Assembly (NCBI RefSeq): GCF_002775205.1 | Contig: NC_036461.1 | Span: 7,415,015 to 7,479,014 of the forward strand | Length of the DNA stretch: 64,000 bases | Origin: Xiphophorus maculatus | Taxonomy: Eukaryota; Chordata; Actinopteri; Cyprinodontiformes; Poeciliidae | Direction: 5' to 3' | In this document: positions 10,676 through 23,244 of the stretch, piece after piece | Numbering within the stretch: position 1 is the stretch's first letter | Layout: each line of letters opens with the position of its first letter | Program-made: the position numbers and the translations under genes | The notes under the pieces: model-generated | Told to the model about the DNA's origin: nothing | What the model saw: only the letters and a program-made list of their open reading frames with translations | Databases searched by the model: none

Positions 10676-13600
10676 TTATTCACTGTTCTCTTTGGGGATG
10701 TCTTCAGTTCGATTGGCACTCAGTTCAGGTGCTTGTGTCTGACCCATCCGCTCTGAAGCAACATCTCTGCTGACCTGCTGAATCTTCTCCGTTCCAAAGC
10801 TAACTTTCTCCCCATTCAGCAGGGGCTCCTCCACCTGGAGCCCATCTCCTTCCTCCACCTCCTCCAACTTGCGCAGGATAATGGGAAGCTTTGCATCCGT
10901 GTCACTGTTTTCCAACAGAGCGATGTCGCTCTCCTCAAAGTGTGGCAACGGAGCGCCTTCCTCCAGTTTCTTCTGGAAGTGGAGTCGTTTGTCCCGACCA
11001 CTAGCTGACACTTTCTCCAGGATCTCCTTCTCGGCCAGGCGGAGCTGGACTGCCAAACAGGAGTGGAGAGAGAGATCTGGTTTCTCCAAAAAAGACCGGT
11101 CATCCTGGAATACCGGACAGGAACAGGATTAACTCAATTATCAATTCAATTTCACATATTCAACTCATGAAAACTGATCTGAATGATCAAAAGTACCTTC
11201 TCCAGGTGAGGTTTTTGAACTTCATGGGTAAATCAACAAGTTAACCTGACTGGATAAACTCACCATTTGTTCCAACACTTGGGAGTTCCTGGCTAAGGCT
11301 GAAGTAGAATTTAGTTTTGGTTTGTTTCCATATAAATTAAGTGAAGTTTTATCTTCTTTAAGACTTCTTTAGAACCTGCAGGCAGTACGCTCTACTGCAA
11401 AGTTTTAAAGAGCTGCAGGCGAGCGAGCTTAAGGCCAAACGCAGCAGGTGGTGACAGAATGTTCTAAGTTAATTTTCAACTTGGCTCTCAGGTCACACAG
11501 AGAAAAAAACCACAATATGCAAAGGCGTAATTAGCTTTACTTGTGAGACATTTGAATTTGTTGTATGTAAGAGATGCGGATACTTTCTATTGAAGGTTAC
11601 ATAATGAAATTTTTTGCCTCTCTGCAAAACACTATTTGGAAAACTATGACTGCAGACACCATCTCCATGGTGAGCTGTCTCTAGTTATGCTGACAGCTGT
11701 TTAGGCTTCTGGAGGACAGACTGAGCGCTTCTCCTTGCTCTGCTGCATCCTTCTCCCCAATTTTGCATTATTTGCTGTTATTTCAACTTTAAAGTTTATG
11801 TCATTGACCTGGTCTGGCCTGTTTAGATGTGACATCTTCCCAGAGCATCGGCTGAGCTCCTGCTGCTAACAACTTAACATTGTTCTTCCAAAGAAATGTA
11901 CTTGGCCCTGTCTTTCAGTGTTTAACCCCATCTCTCTCTTACACAAAGCTATTGTCTGGGCTTCTGTACTGACTAACTATATCTGCTCTCTTTCATCCTT
12001 AAAACTTCTTAAGTCTCAGAACTTAGCTTTTGGCCTACATATCACCCAATCTGTATGCATCATTAATTATGGATCTAAAATCTTCATACTGATGAATAGC
12101 TCATGCTGACTGACCTCTGACGTGGACTTGTAGGTTTTCAACAGGAGAGCAGCTCTGTTCTCCAGGAAAGTCCACAGTTTGATCTCATTCTCCCAGCTGA
12201 CAGGGAACTCACTGTTTCCCAGGGTGAAGATCTTGTTTATAGCTCCGTCTCCAAGCAGGTAGTCCCTTAGTTCCTCTGGAAATAGGAGAAAAGACACAAC
12301 TTCCTGTTAATTCAAGAAAACAACCCAACCCAGTCTAACTCAAAGGGCAGCAGAACCAGTTAAACTGCAGCTACAATAAAACTATCTTGCAAACTGCCTC
12401 CTTCCTAATCCCAGAGAATAATCCCGGTTTAAATCTGTCACACTGGGTCCATTCCTCTGGACCTGAATGCTGGGTAACTGCTGGTGGAAGATGAAAGAGG
12501 AAAACAGCAGTGTCCCAGTTGTGCGAACACACTTCTTTGTCACATCTGTTAAGATGTGGTGGCACGCTTATATTCATGCAGAGGATGATACTCTCTCACA
12601 GACAGCTCCAAACGCATACGTTTTTTTTATTTTAATTAACATGGAGCAGAAATGTGAATAATATATCATTCAGGGTCTTGAGTATGAGTCCTGCGATGAA
12701 GGAGGCGACTGTGGCCTTGTGCGACAGGGGATTTATGACATCACTGCCTTTCTGCATACATGCCGAGGAATATTGCAAACCCCACAGTGGATTGCTCCTG
12801 CCACACATCTGGTGGCCTGCCTTGATCAATTAACCAACCCGGGAACGGACTGGCGCTGCTCGTCCCCTGTGACTGTTCTTCAGCCCCGTCTCTGTCTCTC
12901 GAAGAGGAAACGGTCGCTCGGAGACGATCTCGGGGAAGCAGCGGAATATGAGGCACGTTTTATTGGTTGCGAGCAGATTTGAGGCTGTCTGTTAGACGGG
13001 TGATGGCCTGCAGCTGTTATTTCACAACGTGTTTGTGCGTGTGTCTGTTTTTCTTACCTTCTGTCATACAGAAGACTCTCAGGAAGGCCAGGAGCTGAGC
13101 TGATATGGGGGGCTCGTTACAGTGTAGCGCAAAGACACAGGAGCTGAAAATAAAACGACATCAGTCAAAAACATAAGCCTGGGATGAGCACAAAACAGCA
13201 CCAGGGCCCTAAAGGATAAAGATTTCACTTTACACCATTGATTATGAGCACAACGTCCGGAGTCGTCCTCTCCTTCAACTGCCTGCAGCTCAAAAGGTCT
13301 ATCAGCAATAATCCTGAAGGATTAAGGTGGATCAAACTTATTGCGTCCTCTAATACTTGAAACATGTTGGTTACTTTGGTATGTCTAAAAACATTACCGA
13401 GTGGCCACTTTATTAGGCATATCAGTTTAATAGAACAACCCCCTCACATGGCAGAAAATGACATGCCAGCTCAAAGCTTTAAAACATCTAGACAGGGTAA
13501 AGATAAGTGAATGAAGTTCAAAGTGAGCCTTAAGAGGGGAAGAAGCGGCTAGCATGGTTAGCTGGAGCGGCTGCTCTGAGAATCTAGTGGACAGATTGCT

Positions 13601-16600
13601 CTGAGAACGCAGAAAAGCAACAGTGGGTGAAATAATTTTAAAATCCAGGGTTGCTTCCATCTCCAAGTCCGAGACAATGGTCTTGACATGAGTTGGAAAA
13701 GGGTAGAGTGCTGTCTCTGGGTCGGGGACCAGGAGTTCAAGTATCTCGGGGTCTTGCTCATGTTCGTCTCTGTACCCGCCCTGCAGCAAATTAACCAATC
13801 AACGGCTGACTTCAAACCCTGTCTGCCCAGCCCAGATGGAAACACACCTCTTTGAGTTCCAGGGAGTGGGGAGGGACCAGGTTCTAAGTGCTAATGCAAA
13901 AACACGTATTTCTTCAAGTACAGTTTAAAGTTTCCCAACAATGTGTGTAAATCTGTAACCAATATGAAACCAACATGAACAGCAGCTTAAATAATTATAC
14001 GCAGACCAAACAGATCCTGGCCAATTCCCATTATTTCTTTTAAATGATCCCTCAGCTCCGTCCTTTAGCTCAACAGAGCACCTTATTTTTCTTCCCACAA
14101 TATCCTACAAGGGAGGATTTGTTGAAAGAGGAGTCTGATGATAGCAGCTACTCAACGCTGAATTTAAAAATGATCTGCGAGCAAATCTACCAGCTTAATA
14201 AAGTGCTGGTGCAACAAGGGGAATTGTTTCACTTAATTTCTACTGTTCAGATTCAGAGCGTCATCAATAAGAGATTAAAGGCTTCTGATTAAAAATGCAG
14301 AGTAGAGAATGCTGCATAAAATTATGGAGCTAATGATAAAATGATTAAGCTTCTCAGTGATGAAAGTATCGGGGCGGATGACTAATTTTTCACTCGTTGG
14401 GGTGGGAGGAGAGAAATAAAGTGGATCTGCTGCAACATTTAAGTTATGTGCTTCAGTTATGGCAAAGTGGGGTCTAATTGGAAGAAATATCAATCGTTTA
14501 ACAAGAAGCTAGCGGGGAGCCTGAAGCCCTCTGTGACCCATATTACAGGTTTTCCAGGTCTAGAAGGGGAGAACTTACGCCGGTATGCCGGCTCGAGCTA
14601 GGACTTCGGCTTTCATGGCGTACAGACGTTCACTCTTGCTGACACCCAGTTTGATCTTCACTCTGTCATGGGCATTGTCTTGGAAGAAGAAGCCGTTGTG
14701 GATGACGAACTCCGCATTGGACCGCGTGCCATAGAAGATATAAATCTACAAGAAGAGAAGATTCAGCTTCAGCGTCATCCATCAGCCATTTTCATCCCAA
14801 CCTAAAGGATCCTTGAATTGCATTGATAATTAAAGAGAATAAATTCTGGGAAATTTATGGGAAAAATGTCATTTTCTTCAATCTTTAGCCTCGTCATTAT
14901 GGTGCATTGTTCTAGATTAATTACCAGGACAGAAACCCAAGGCTGGCATGAGTCTCCTCACCTGTTCGTTCTCCTTGTAGTCTTGCAGAGCCACGCATTC
15001 ACAGCGATCATCCTCCAGGTTGTAGCCTGTAGTGATCTAGAAGAAAACAACAACTTCCACTTATCAATCCAGTCCATTCAGCATCTACTAAATTCAATTG
15101 ACACACAAATTACCCATTCCTCTAATGTATTTGTACTGTTATGAGAATGGCAGTATCTCTGAACTAGTAGTAATAACCTCCGGCTGGATTTAATTCATGG
15201 AGCTAATATTAGGATGTGTTGATGTGAATAAGAATTATCTAAGCCCAAGCCTTCTATTGAGTTCAGTGTTTGACTTATTACAGCCAGTTGTTTCCTTAAG
15301 TATAAAATACAAATGTATTTTAGTTTTAAGGTTGATTCAAAACTTTACATGTGCAAAGAAATGCAAGAGTTGGATCCAATCCGCATTTCTAAATATAACA
15401 ACTTGATTAGATTTGCTTTGTGAATTGGCTAAATTGATCCATCTACAAATACATTGATCTATTCACTGGTCCAAGTCTTCCTCATGTTGAAAATCTATTC
15501 ATCCACCATGCATCCGTTTGTCTGTCCAGACATTCAATCCTATAAACAACTGGGGAAAATATTAACTTGTGGCAATTGACAGACTAAAATGAGATTAAGA
15601 TTAAGATCAAGACCAAGAACTAGACAAAAAAAATAGTAGGATTTTGTGTTTTTTTGCAGTGCTATTAAAAGGATTTGTAACATTTTTTTTGCAGTTAAAA
15701 TAATATAAGTTATTAAATACCAGTCCATTTGTGTGGTTACACATGTCCCACAGGGGGATAAGTGCCAGGGTGACCCGGCTTCCGTCCTCAGTGGGGATCT
15801 GGTTCTGGCGTGTCATCACCGACGACACCGCCCACCTGCGGTACACAACACAGATGTGGAAGAATTAAATGTTGCCCATTTACAGTAGGAAGTGATCACT
15901 GAGGAATCTAAAAAGTGGTTTTGTTCCAGTTTACATTAACAACACACACTGACCTGTAGTCATCAAATGTGAAACTGTCCTTCAGGGGCAGCTTGCTGGC
16001 GGCAGGATGAGTCTGGGGATGAAGAACAGGGAAAAAAAAAAAAAAAACACAAATCAGTCCAAGGAATTTCATTATGCAGGCATGCTGGAGGGGGGCTGCC
16101 TGACAGGGAAGCCTAACAAGAAGAACTGGGAGTAGGGGGCCACCACTGGTGTGTGTGTGAAAGTGTGTGTGTGGTCTGTTGGTGCAGCGTGACACTCGAC
16201 CCCCCACATACATCACTGTCAACTTAATTTGTTGTGGCCAGCAGCCGTCATAAATCTGCCTCATCAATTTGGGCATGAATATGTGTGTATGTGTGTTTTT
16301 GGAAGAGTGTGTGTGTCCACCAATGTCACTGGTTTCTCCGTTTAAAGCCACAGGCACCATCGACCAACAGACACACTTACACTGTCCTAGTTTGATGCAG
16401 AAAATGAAAATGTAGATTCTGCTACTAAATGGTTCAGATTTTTATAAATATCAGGATGAAAGAGAAAAGCATCCAGTAAGGTGTTTTCTTAACGCTGTAA
16501 CTTTCATGTTCTCCCAACATCTAAGTCTTCCTGACATCCAGGATATCGAGCCATGAGGGGTTTATTTTCCAAAATTCTCTTCAGCAAAGAGGTCAGGACT

Positions 16601-19600
16601 GCATGCTGGATGGTCCAGTAGAAGAGCAGTGGAAGTGATATATATCATATATCCATGAGGTAGAAGCTAAAGAACCATGCAAAGAAAATAAAATGGGGCC
16701 AAAAGTGGAACCTTTTAGAACTCCAGATATAAACTAGGGGATTTGAGAATGACGGCTGTATATCTTAGTGTTGCTGCCTTAAATTCCTCTACAATTCCAG
16801 AACAGTTTAGTGATATTCTGCACTGGCTGGGGAGACATATGCAAGTCGCTTTTGATCTCTCTTTAAGGATCATTGACAGTAAATGTAAGAGAAATTCTGG
16901 ATTTGAATTAAAGTCAAACTGGAGATTCTCTAAATACGTATTCTCTGACATATTTAGTGAAAACCTTTGTCAGATAACTGAGAATATCTTATTTGTTTGA
17001 ATTAGTCAAGGTCTCCTGTAATTGCTCTGATGCTCTTTGATACCACCAGCAGCACAAAGACACACACACACAAATATGCATATTTCTACACTTTACTGTT
17101 GACATAAACATGGAGCATCACACACACTTTTACACACAGTCTCCAGTTTCTGCCCTCCCCATTTGGTCCCCAGCTCCTTCTTTCTCACCCCCTTCTTCCT
17201 CCTCCTCCTCAGATGACCGGGCTGGAAAATTAGCTTGTCACTTTGGCTTTGAATTGAACTGACCTGAATGTACCTCGTTCTTTTGCTCCCCCACCCCACC
17301 TTCTCCTGGCTCTGTCTCTGTATGTGCCCACCGTTTTGGATCTGTGAATGACTGGCTGAACAGACTGACGCATGTTAATGTGCACAGACAGAACAACCAT
17401 CGCTAATATCCCACTAACTGCAGAAACACGGGGCTTTGCACATCTAAATACTCAAACAAAGTCAAAAGTGAGCAGCTGGAAATTTTCTACAAGACCATCA
17501 TTCAGTCTGTCCTGTGTTCGTCCAGCACTGTGTGGTTTGGCTCAGCCATAAAACAGGACAGGACCATCTCTGTACAAGTCTAGGATTAGGAAATGGCCAG
17601 CCAAAAATCTCTGCAGACCCCACACATCCTGGACCTTTGTCTTCAGGTCATTACACAGAATACTATTTTCAAAACCAAGCTGTAACATAAATGTTTTTTT
17701 TCCCCCATGAGCTTAACAGTCAAAGTGCCCAGATACTCAGCTTGCAATAAACACTATGCATATTTGCACTAATTCAACCTAGTCTTCTTCTTTTGTGATA
17801 ATATTGTATATGTAAATGTTTTCCTTAAAAAAAAAAAACTCTTGAGAGCAAAGTGGAACCAAATTCATACATCTTGTGTGAGAGTGGAAACTTTCTAAGT
17901 CTGAAGCCAAGGTTAAAATGATTAGCAATTCCAAATGCATGTAGAAAACCACACAACACTCATCCTCTGCTAATTACATCCCTGACAGAGAAGCATGGTG
18001 GTAGCAACATTATGCTTTGGGGGTGTTTTTTTCAAGCCTGAGGAAGAGCCTCAACTTAAACTGAATTTCTCTAAAGTGATCTGAAAATTACTATCCTTCA
18101 ACAGTCCCCATCCATTTTGACTGAGCTCAGGATGTCTGGCAAAGAACATGTGATGAAAGTATGTTCAGATGTACTGCTCCTCAAGTCTCCTCAAAAAGAC
18201 TTGAGGATGAATGGGCAGCCAAACATGCAGCAACTAAGTGCAGATGAAAGGAGCTGAATAACTCTGTAAATCAATATTTTTTCTTCTTTGGAAATAATTT
18301 TATTGAACTGAGTACAACTCTAATCACTTTGTCATCAGAGTTGAGATTAGAGAAGGTGGTTTCATAAAGGTGGTGGCTTGAACACAAATCATTGTGGATT
18401 CTTTATAGGTAAACGTCAAGACTAGTTCAGAACATAATAGTGCCCTCTGGTGGAAAGAGAAATTATAGAAGTAGCAAACTTTCCTGAAAAAAAAAAGAAA
18501 AGAAATTCTGAAGACAAAGACCAGGAAGAAAATACTATACCTGAAATCAGGGACAATGTATTCAAAAACAGATCTTATAGTTGCCATTTAAGTTTAAGTT
18601 TTCAGCAGACAGAAAAAGCCAGAAACTCTGTTGCGACAAGACAAAGTGGACGACTTCAAAGAGAGAAGCTGTGGAGAGTTCTGATCAAAGCCAATTTAGA
18701 TTAATAAAAAAACAACAGCATAATTTCCTATTAATATTCCACTATCTGTTATCAGGGCCTGTGAACTGATATTTCATCAGAAATTCACTGCATATGTGTC
18801 TTAAGGCTGCATGAAAGAATAAAATGAGCTTAGTTTCAGGATGTTAAAGAAGACGATTTTGAGGGGTTTAGACACAAATTAGAAATATCCCAACATAATT
18901 TATCTTCAACCCTGACAGATCAGTCAAACATAGATATGAAGTGTGTGGCTCTAAATAGGCCCTATGGTTCCCCCTCCTGGCTGTTGAGTATTATAGGAAC
19001 AAAATAAATGTCATCCTCAGACCAAAGGGATTTGAGACCAAATTCTTGGTCTCAGTCTTCACACCAGCCCATCTCTTTCTTCATGTCCAACATTATTGAC
19101 CAGTTTTATTTGAACACAAACTACATGAAAAAAATAATGATTTTTTTTTTTTTTTTGTCCAACTAAATTTCCAAAAGTCATTCAGAATCTCTTTGTTTAA
19201 TTCAGCAGTTGTTTACTGAATGTCTAACAAATGACTCATGGTTTTCCTTCTTCCAGGATGATATCGTTTGTTTTCTGATAAATCAACTGAATGCATTTCG
19301 TACAGCCAAATTTAAAACAACCAGTTCAAAACTACAAAAGCAAAATAAATCTTCAGCTGTGTGTAGATGAAGCAAAGCTGTCTGGGTACCTGAACTAGTT
19401 TGTAGAAGTAGGCGTACTGCCGTGCAGTGTTCTTGTACTGGCTCAGGACATCCTGCACCGCCTGCGTTCCCAGCAGCAGCTGAACATCATCCTGCTGGTA
19501 GTACAGCGGCGTGTCGTACTCCTGAGGCAGACTGCGGATGTACGGCAGCCAGAACGAAGAGGGGCTGGCACGCTCGCACAGCAGGTGCAGGGCCAGCGTC

Positions 19601-20785
19601 ACGTTGCCCATGGCCTGCATGATCCGGTCCTGACCGTACAGAGGACCTGAGACACACAGTAAGGTCAACAATAAGATCAACAGCCTGGGATAAACATTTA
19701 GGAAATGCTAAAAGGATCAGGTATTTTATTTTTTAAAACATGAACAAACAATTGTTGAGCTCAGCTACAATGGACATTTTTGAATGTTTGCAGTGTTTAT
19801 ATTGAAAGAGATAAATGCAGAATATTTCCTATTTGCAAAAAAGGAAACAAAAGAGCAGATTCCCTCAGGCTTCAAGTACAGTAATGTTTTATCCCAGCTG
19901 TGCACTGCACATTGAAAATAATTTCCTCAAAGATGTTTTACTGCATTTTGTAGTCAGTACTCTGACCCCCTAAATAAAAATGTAACTGCATTTCATAAAT
20001 GAGCCCTGATGTGTGTAAAGAAGATCAAGCTCATTAATCACGTGATTAATTGATGAATTGCAAATTGTGGCAGGTTTACTCCAGTGTACTTCTAACTCTT
20101 ACCAAGCAGAGAGTTTTGGGCTGATTCCACAGTCATCAACATCTTCCTTGGAATCCAGAGGAACAGCTCTTCTGCCTGTAAACACACACAAACACACTGG
20201 AATGAGTAAAAGGGGGAACTTCTGCCTTTATTTTACTGGTTAAACATTTAGCTGACAAATTGTCTTTTAATTCACACCTTAATGTCTCTGGTGGCTCGCA
20301 GGCCGTACCCTTCAGTACCAAAATTGGTCACTGTGAAGCCGTCACAGGATGCCCCGTTCTCCTGAGCCCAGCACATCAGATCAGGGAAGTAGTCCTCCCT
20401 GTTGCCATCAAACACCATTGACAAACCTGAACACACAAAAACAGAAAACCGGTCACATTTTATCACCTAGAAATAAATGTGTTTAGGAGATGTTGTGTCC
20501 AGTCTGACCCTTCTGTTTCTTTCTGATCTTCTCCACCAAACCTCTGATCTGGATGTACTCCTCCCACTCTTTACCAGCAGAGGGTGCTGCACTACTGCAT
20601 TCTGGGAAAACAAGTTTCTGCAGGTTATGATTAAACAGTTTGTTAAGGAGCAAAGGAGGGAAAGGTCAAAGAGTGAACATACTCTGCAGCAGTTCGGAGA
20701 TGAGGTTCATCATCTCCTTCGGGGAAACCACAGTGTTGGCTCCAGAGCCTGACTTCTGAGTCTTCACCCGACTCTTCTTTCCCAT
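10676..20785 (-). CDS. setd3: Actin-histidine N-methyltransferase SETD3, complete
   Basis: SETD3 methylates a histidine of actin in the cytosol using S-adenosylmethionine. Twelve coding exons on the minus strand join in phase to 588 residues (human about 594): 20785-20683, 20601-20509, 20426-20278, 20175-20103, 19646-19390, 16012-15954, 15835-15721, 15036-14962, 14745-14579, 13143-13058, 12275-12115, 11104-10676 (stop TAA). All junctions are GT-AG. The N-terminus MGKKSRVKTQKSGSG is the family start. The SET domain spans roughly residues 95-315: NFGTEGYGLRATRDIK opens it, RQNQIP (254-259, with N256), LWDMCNHTNG (273-282, SAM-binding N278/H279) and IYIFYG (309-314, with Y313) form the active site. 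The Rubisco-LSMT-like substrate domain follows (about 345-475, LGNSEFPVSWENE). The acidic C-terminus is diverged, as usual. No frameshift or lost key residue is seen. Confidence 0.97.
11105..12114 (-). other. setd3 last intron
   Basis: Intron between the exons ending at 12115 and starting at 11104. I see no gene or clear repeat within it. Confidence 0.7.
12690..13010. other. GC-rich intronic block in setd3
   Basis: This lies in the setd3 intron between the exons at 13058-13143 and 12115-12275. It is much richer in G+C and CpG than the rest of the intron. Open frames exist on both strands but match no known protein, and setd3 is complete without it. A regulatory element is the simplest guess. 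Confidence 0.3.
13661..13765 (+). mobile_element. Non-LTR retrotransposon fragment in setd3 intron
   Basis: The plus strand, antisense to setd3, carries the phrase for EFKYLGVL at 13733-13756. It is preceded by words matching the usual upstream part of this fish LINE reverse transcriptase (GTCCGAGACAATGGTC, then GGAAAAGGGTAGAGTG, then GGGTCGGGGA). Frames are broken upstream, so it is a short dead fragment. Confidence 0.6.
14040..14500. other. Candidate conserved block in setd3 intron
   Basis: The intron between exons 14579-14745 and 13058-13143 contains a block with many ATTA/TAAT cores and mixed GC content, with no repeat or protein match. An 82-codon plus-strand frame (14044-14292) resembles no known family. 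It may be an intronic enhancer. Confidence 0.25.
17476..17640 (+). mobile_element. Non-LTR retrotransposon fragment in setd3 intron
   Basis: The frame at 17476-17544 reads LEIFYKTIIQSVLCSSSTVW then FGS, the conserved block near the C-terminus of a fish LINE reverse transcriptase (usual form FYRA-IESVL-SSITVWFG). It decays downstream, where SLQTPHTSWT at about 17611-17640 matches the DPSHPGH region. It is antisense to setd3 within its largest intron (16013-19389). Confidence 0.7.
17940..18260 (+). mobile_element. Decayed Tc1-like transposase fragment
   Basis: Codons at 17991-18029 read KHGGSNIMLWGCF, the catalytic-domain motif of Tc1/mariner transposases (usually KHGGGSIMLWGCF). Flanking words fit the same family but with stops and indels: CACACAACACTCATCCTC upstream, CATCCATTTTGACTGAGCTC and GATGAATGGGCAGCCAAA downstream. 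It is a dead copy inside a setd3 intron. Confidence 0.75.
18441..18455 (-). promoter_or_regulatory. CTCF-like motif in setd3 intron
   Basis: Read on the minus strand the site is TTCCACCAGAGGGCA, which contains the CTCF core CCACYAGRGGGCA without mismatch. Binding cannot be shown from sequence alone. Confidence 0.5.
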
Positions 20786-20821
20786 GGTGCTGGATGTACA
20801 ACTGAACAACCGGACACGACG

Positions 20822-22736
20822 CTGCCACACAGCAGAACAACACATTAACAGGTCTGTTTAAATCCAAGACCATGTTCAAGAAAAACTGTTGAGAGAATAA
20901 AAAGTAAGGACAGCTAAACCAGTAATTACTGTATAACTGAAAAAATGGGGAGGAGACAGGGCTTCTTCAGATTTTTTGCAAGACTGACTGCTACCAGAGA
21001 TCTTACAGCCCACAGCATCACCATGCACAACAACTCTTTGATGATGCTTGGATGATAAGAGTTACAATATTTAATTTCGCTTTAGGATAAGTAAAGTATT
21101 TCTGAAATTAATTGAATTCCAGGCTATAAGAAGTAAGGAAAAGGGCAACTCAGGGCAATTGATATACCATATCCAACCCTGTATAGTGCAGAACATTCAG
21201 ACAGTAAGCCTAAGATGAATATCCATAATATCCGTTTCCTCAGACAGCACAGCAGCTGTCTGAGAAAACGGTTGTCATCAAATAGTTATCATCAACAGTT
21301 GATAAAACCACGTGGACAAGCAATGACTTTAGGGAACTTGCCAGAGGTGTATCTGAGTTGTGTTCACTTTTCTGGGAATTGAGGCATCTGGGATGGATGA
21401 TCTGTAATACTGAGGCCAGAATTAGATCTTTTTTTAGGTTTTCTCCAGCTCTAGTGGTCTTTATTTGATAGTGGTTAGACAGGAAAGCAGTTTGAGAAAA
21501 CTGTGGAAGACGTGCAGCAGAGGTCAACAGGCCAGGACTCAAACCTGTGGCGACATCAAGGACTGAGGCCTCTGCATATGGGTCGCGTGTTTTACCCTGC
21601 TCCATCACCGTGGCCCTATTACAGATCTTTGATGGAAAACCAGGAGCAAAGCAGAAAAAGTGCATCCAATCTGTTGCCAGCAACAAGTCCTTGCAGCCAG
21701 GTTGTCTGAACATATTGGGTTGCATCAACCATGTGAAAAATCAGCATCTTTCCTACACAAGTTCCAAAGGGATTGCTGATAAAGAGGAGGTTTCTGTTAT
21801 TGGACGATTCAGTCACTAATAGAAAAAGGTGGCAAATCTGAATGAAAATTTTACCTGAAACTGTGTGGATTGATATAGTCAGTTTAAGTTTTTGGAGCAA
21901 GAATGAAAACATTGTTAAGTAGGAAGAAGTTGAGACAAAAATAACCTCAAATGAAATGCATCATCGAATGGAGAGTTATTAATAAAAATACATGAAACAT
22001 CTTATGTTTAATTTCTTAATTTCTATTTTTTCACACTACTCCAAATTTTTCTAGTGTGTAAACTAAGTGAATTAGGGGAACATTCTGGAGCTCTGAACGG
22101 CTGTAAATTTCTTGACAGACACAAAATGACTTACAAGAAAACTTGACTGGATATAGTTGTGCAATCTTATGCAAGAGGTCGCATGTCTCAAAGCTGTGCA
22201 CAAATCTCAAACCACCCCCTAATTTTGCAAAATGCAAATCAATCTAGTTTTTGATCTCTTTAACCCATTTCAAAATTAACTTTTTATTCAAAAGTCCATT
22301 ATTTGATTGTAGACCCTAATAAATGGACTATGGGTGACTGTTTAAAGCTGCAGGAAGTTTCCAGCATGGAGGCAAGAAGCTAATAGCGATGTTAGCTGAT
22401 TGTTTTCAGTTGTTTTCTGTCAACAAGGAATCCCCCAACTAAACTCCAGTTGATTTCAGATTTGTGCAGCTAACATGGCAACATTAGCGCCGTCAGAGGA
22501 GAGCCCTAACCCGCAGCAGGTCACGGGAAACGCCCGCAGCTCATTCATCCACTGATCGTTAGCCAGCTAGCTCTTAGCTTCCAAGTGTTAGGAGCCGCTC
22601 AAACGTAGCTTTAAATGCTTCACTGTGGCCTATATAACCCACAGGACACCTTCAAACTCGCACATGGAGCAATCCTGCACAGCTGAAAAAATACTTCGTG
22701 ACACCAACCGTTATGGCTAACTCTGCTCGGTCCTAC
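20822..22736 (-). other. setd3 first intron
   Basis: Intron between the non-coding first exon and the start-codon exon. The donor is CCACAG|GTAGGA at 22737/22736 and the acceptor TGTGTGGCAG|CG ends at 20822, so the start-codon exon is 20821-20683. Apart from the SINE near 21431-21617 it holds nothing I recognise. Confidence 0.65.
21431..21617 (-). mobile_element. Old tRNA-derived SINE copy
   Basis: Read on the minus strand this copy parallels the SINE at 39880-40072: the head ends in GGGTAAAACACGCGACCCAT, followed by GAGGCCTCAGTCCTTGATG, a degenerate B-box (GGTTTGAGTCC), CACGTCTTCC, and an A-rich tail (T run at 21429-21435). The flanks ATTAGATCTT (21421-21430) and ATTACAGATCTTT (21618-21630) look like a decayed target duplication. 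Confidence 0.65.
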
Positions 22737-22800
22737 CTGTGGAAGTGACAGCAGCAGCTCCTTTTCTGATGCGGATCCAATGTTGAACGAGCCGAGCTTC
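22737..22800 (-). other. setd3: setd3 non-coding first exon (3' boundary firm, start uncertain)
   Basis: A strong donor (CCACAG|GTAGGA) at 22737/22736 lies just downstream of a CCAAT-rich region on the minus strand and splices in the expected direction to the start-codon exon at 20821. The transcription start is not visible, so the outer limit is only nominal. Confidence 0.5.
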
Positions 22801-23244
22801 TGATTGGACCAGCGTTTCGGGCCCAAAGTAAGCTGAGCTTTTGATTGGAACAGCTGAAACGGTCGACGTCAAATAGGATGGGCTTCTAGCATTCTGATTG
22901 GTTAGTAAAGCAACTACGCTGAACTTGCTTGGAAAGCTGCATTCGCTGGAGCACAAACTCGAATATGTTCCCCTTTCCTCAGACTCTGGCATCAAAAAAA
23001 TGTTAAATCTTTTCTTGCGTTTATAAATAAGTCCCTTTTCTCACTAGTCTTTGTAGAGCAAAAACTAAACTCGACGGAAGGATACTGAATATAATTCTTT
23101 CTACATACCCGTTTCCAAAATACATGAAACGCAACAGTGCATGTACATTTTAAAAGTCCCGCCCGTAACTCGTTCCTATTGGATGGTCGCTTTTAGTAGA
23201 ATAAGCTGCACCATAAATGGTAATTTGTCTACTAATGTGATTGG
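22801..23244. promoter_or_regulatory. Shared upstream region of setd3 and the YIPF gene with repeated inverted CCAAT boxes
   Basis: TGATTGG (CCAATCA on the minus strand) occurs at 22801-22807, 22842-22848, 22895-22901 and 23238-23244, and ATTGG again at 23178-23182 next to a GC-box-like CCCGCCC at 23158-23164. The first three lie immediately upstream of the setd3 first exon and are in the CCAAT sense for setd3. This fits an NF-Y-driven, possibly bidirectional housekeeping promoter; no TATA box is evident. Confidence 0.6.

Noticed and set aside
10816..11132. Alternative frames over the last setd3 exon
   Set aside because: They are shadows of the genuine setd3 frame, which is supported by splice phase and family similarity.
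21240..21728. 162-codon minus-strand open frame
   Set aside because: It reads through the old SINE at 21431-21617 and resembles no protein.
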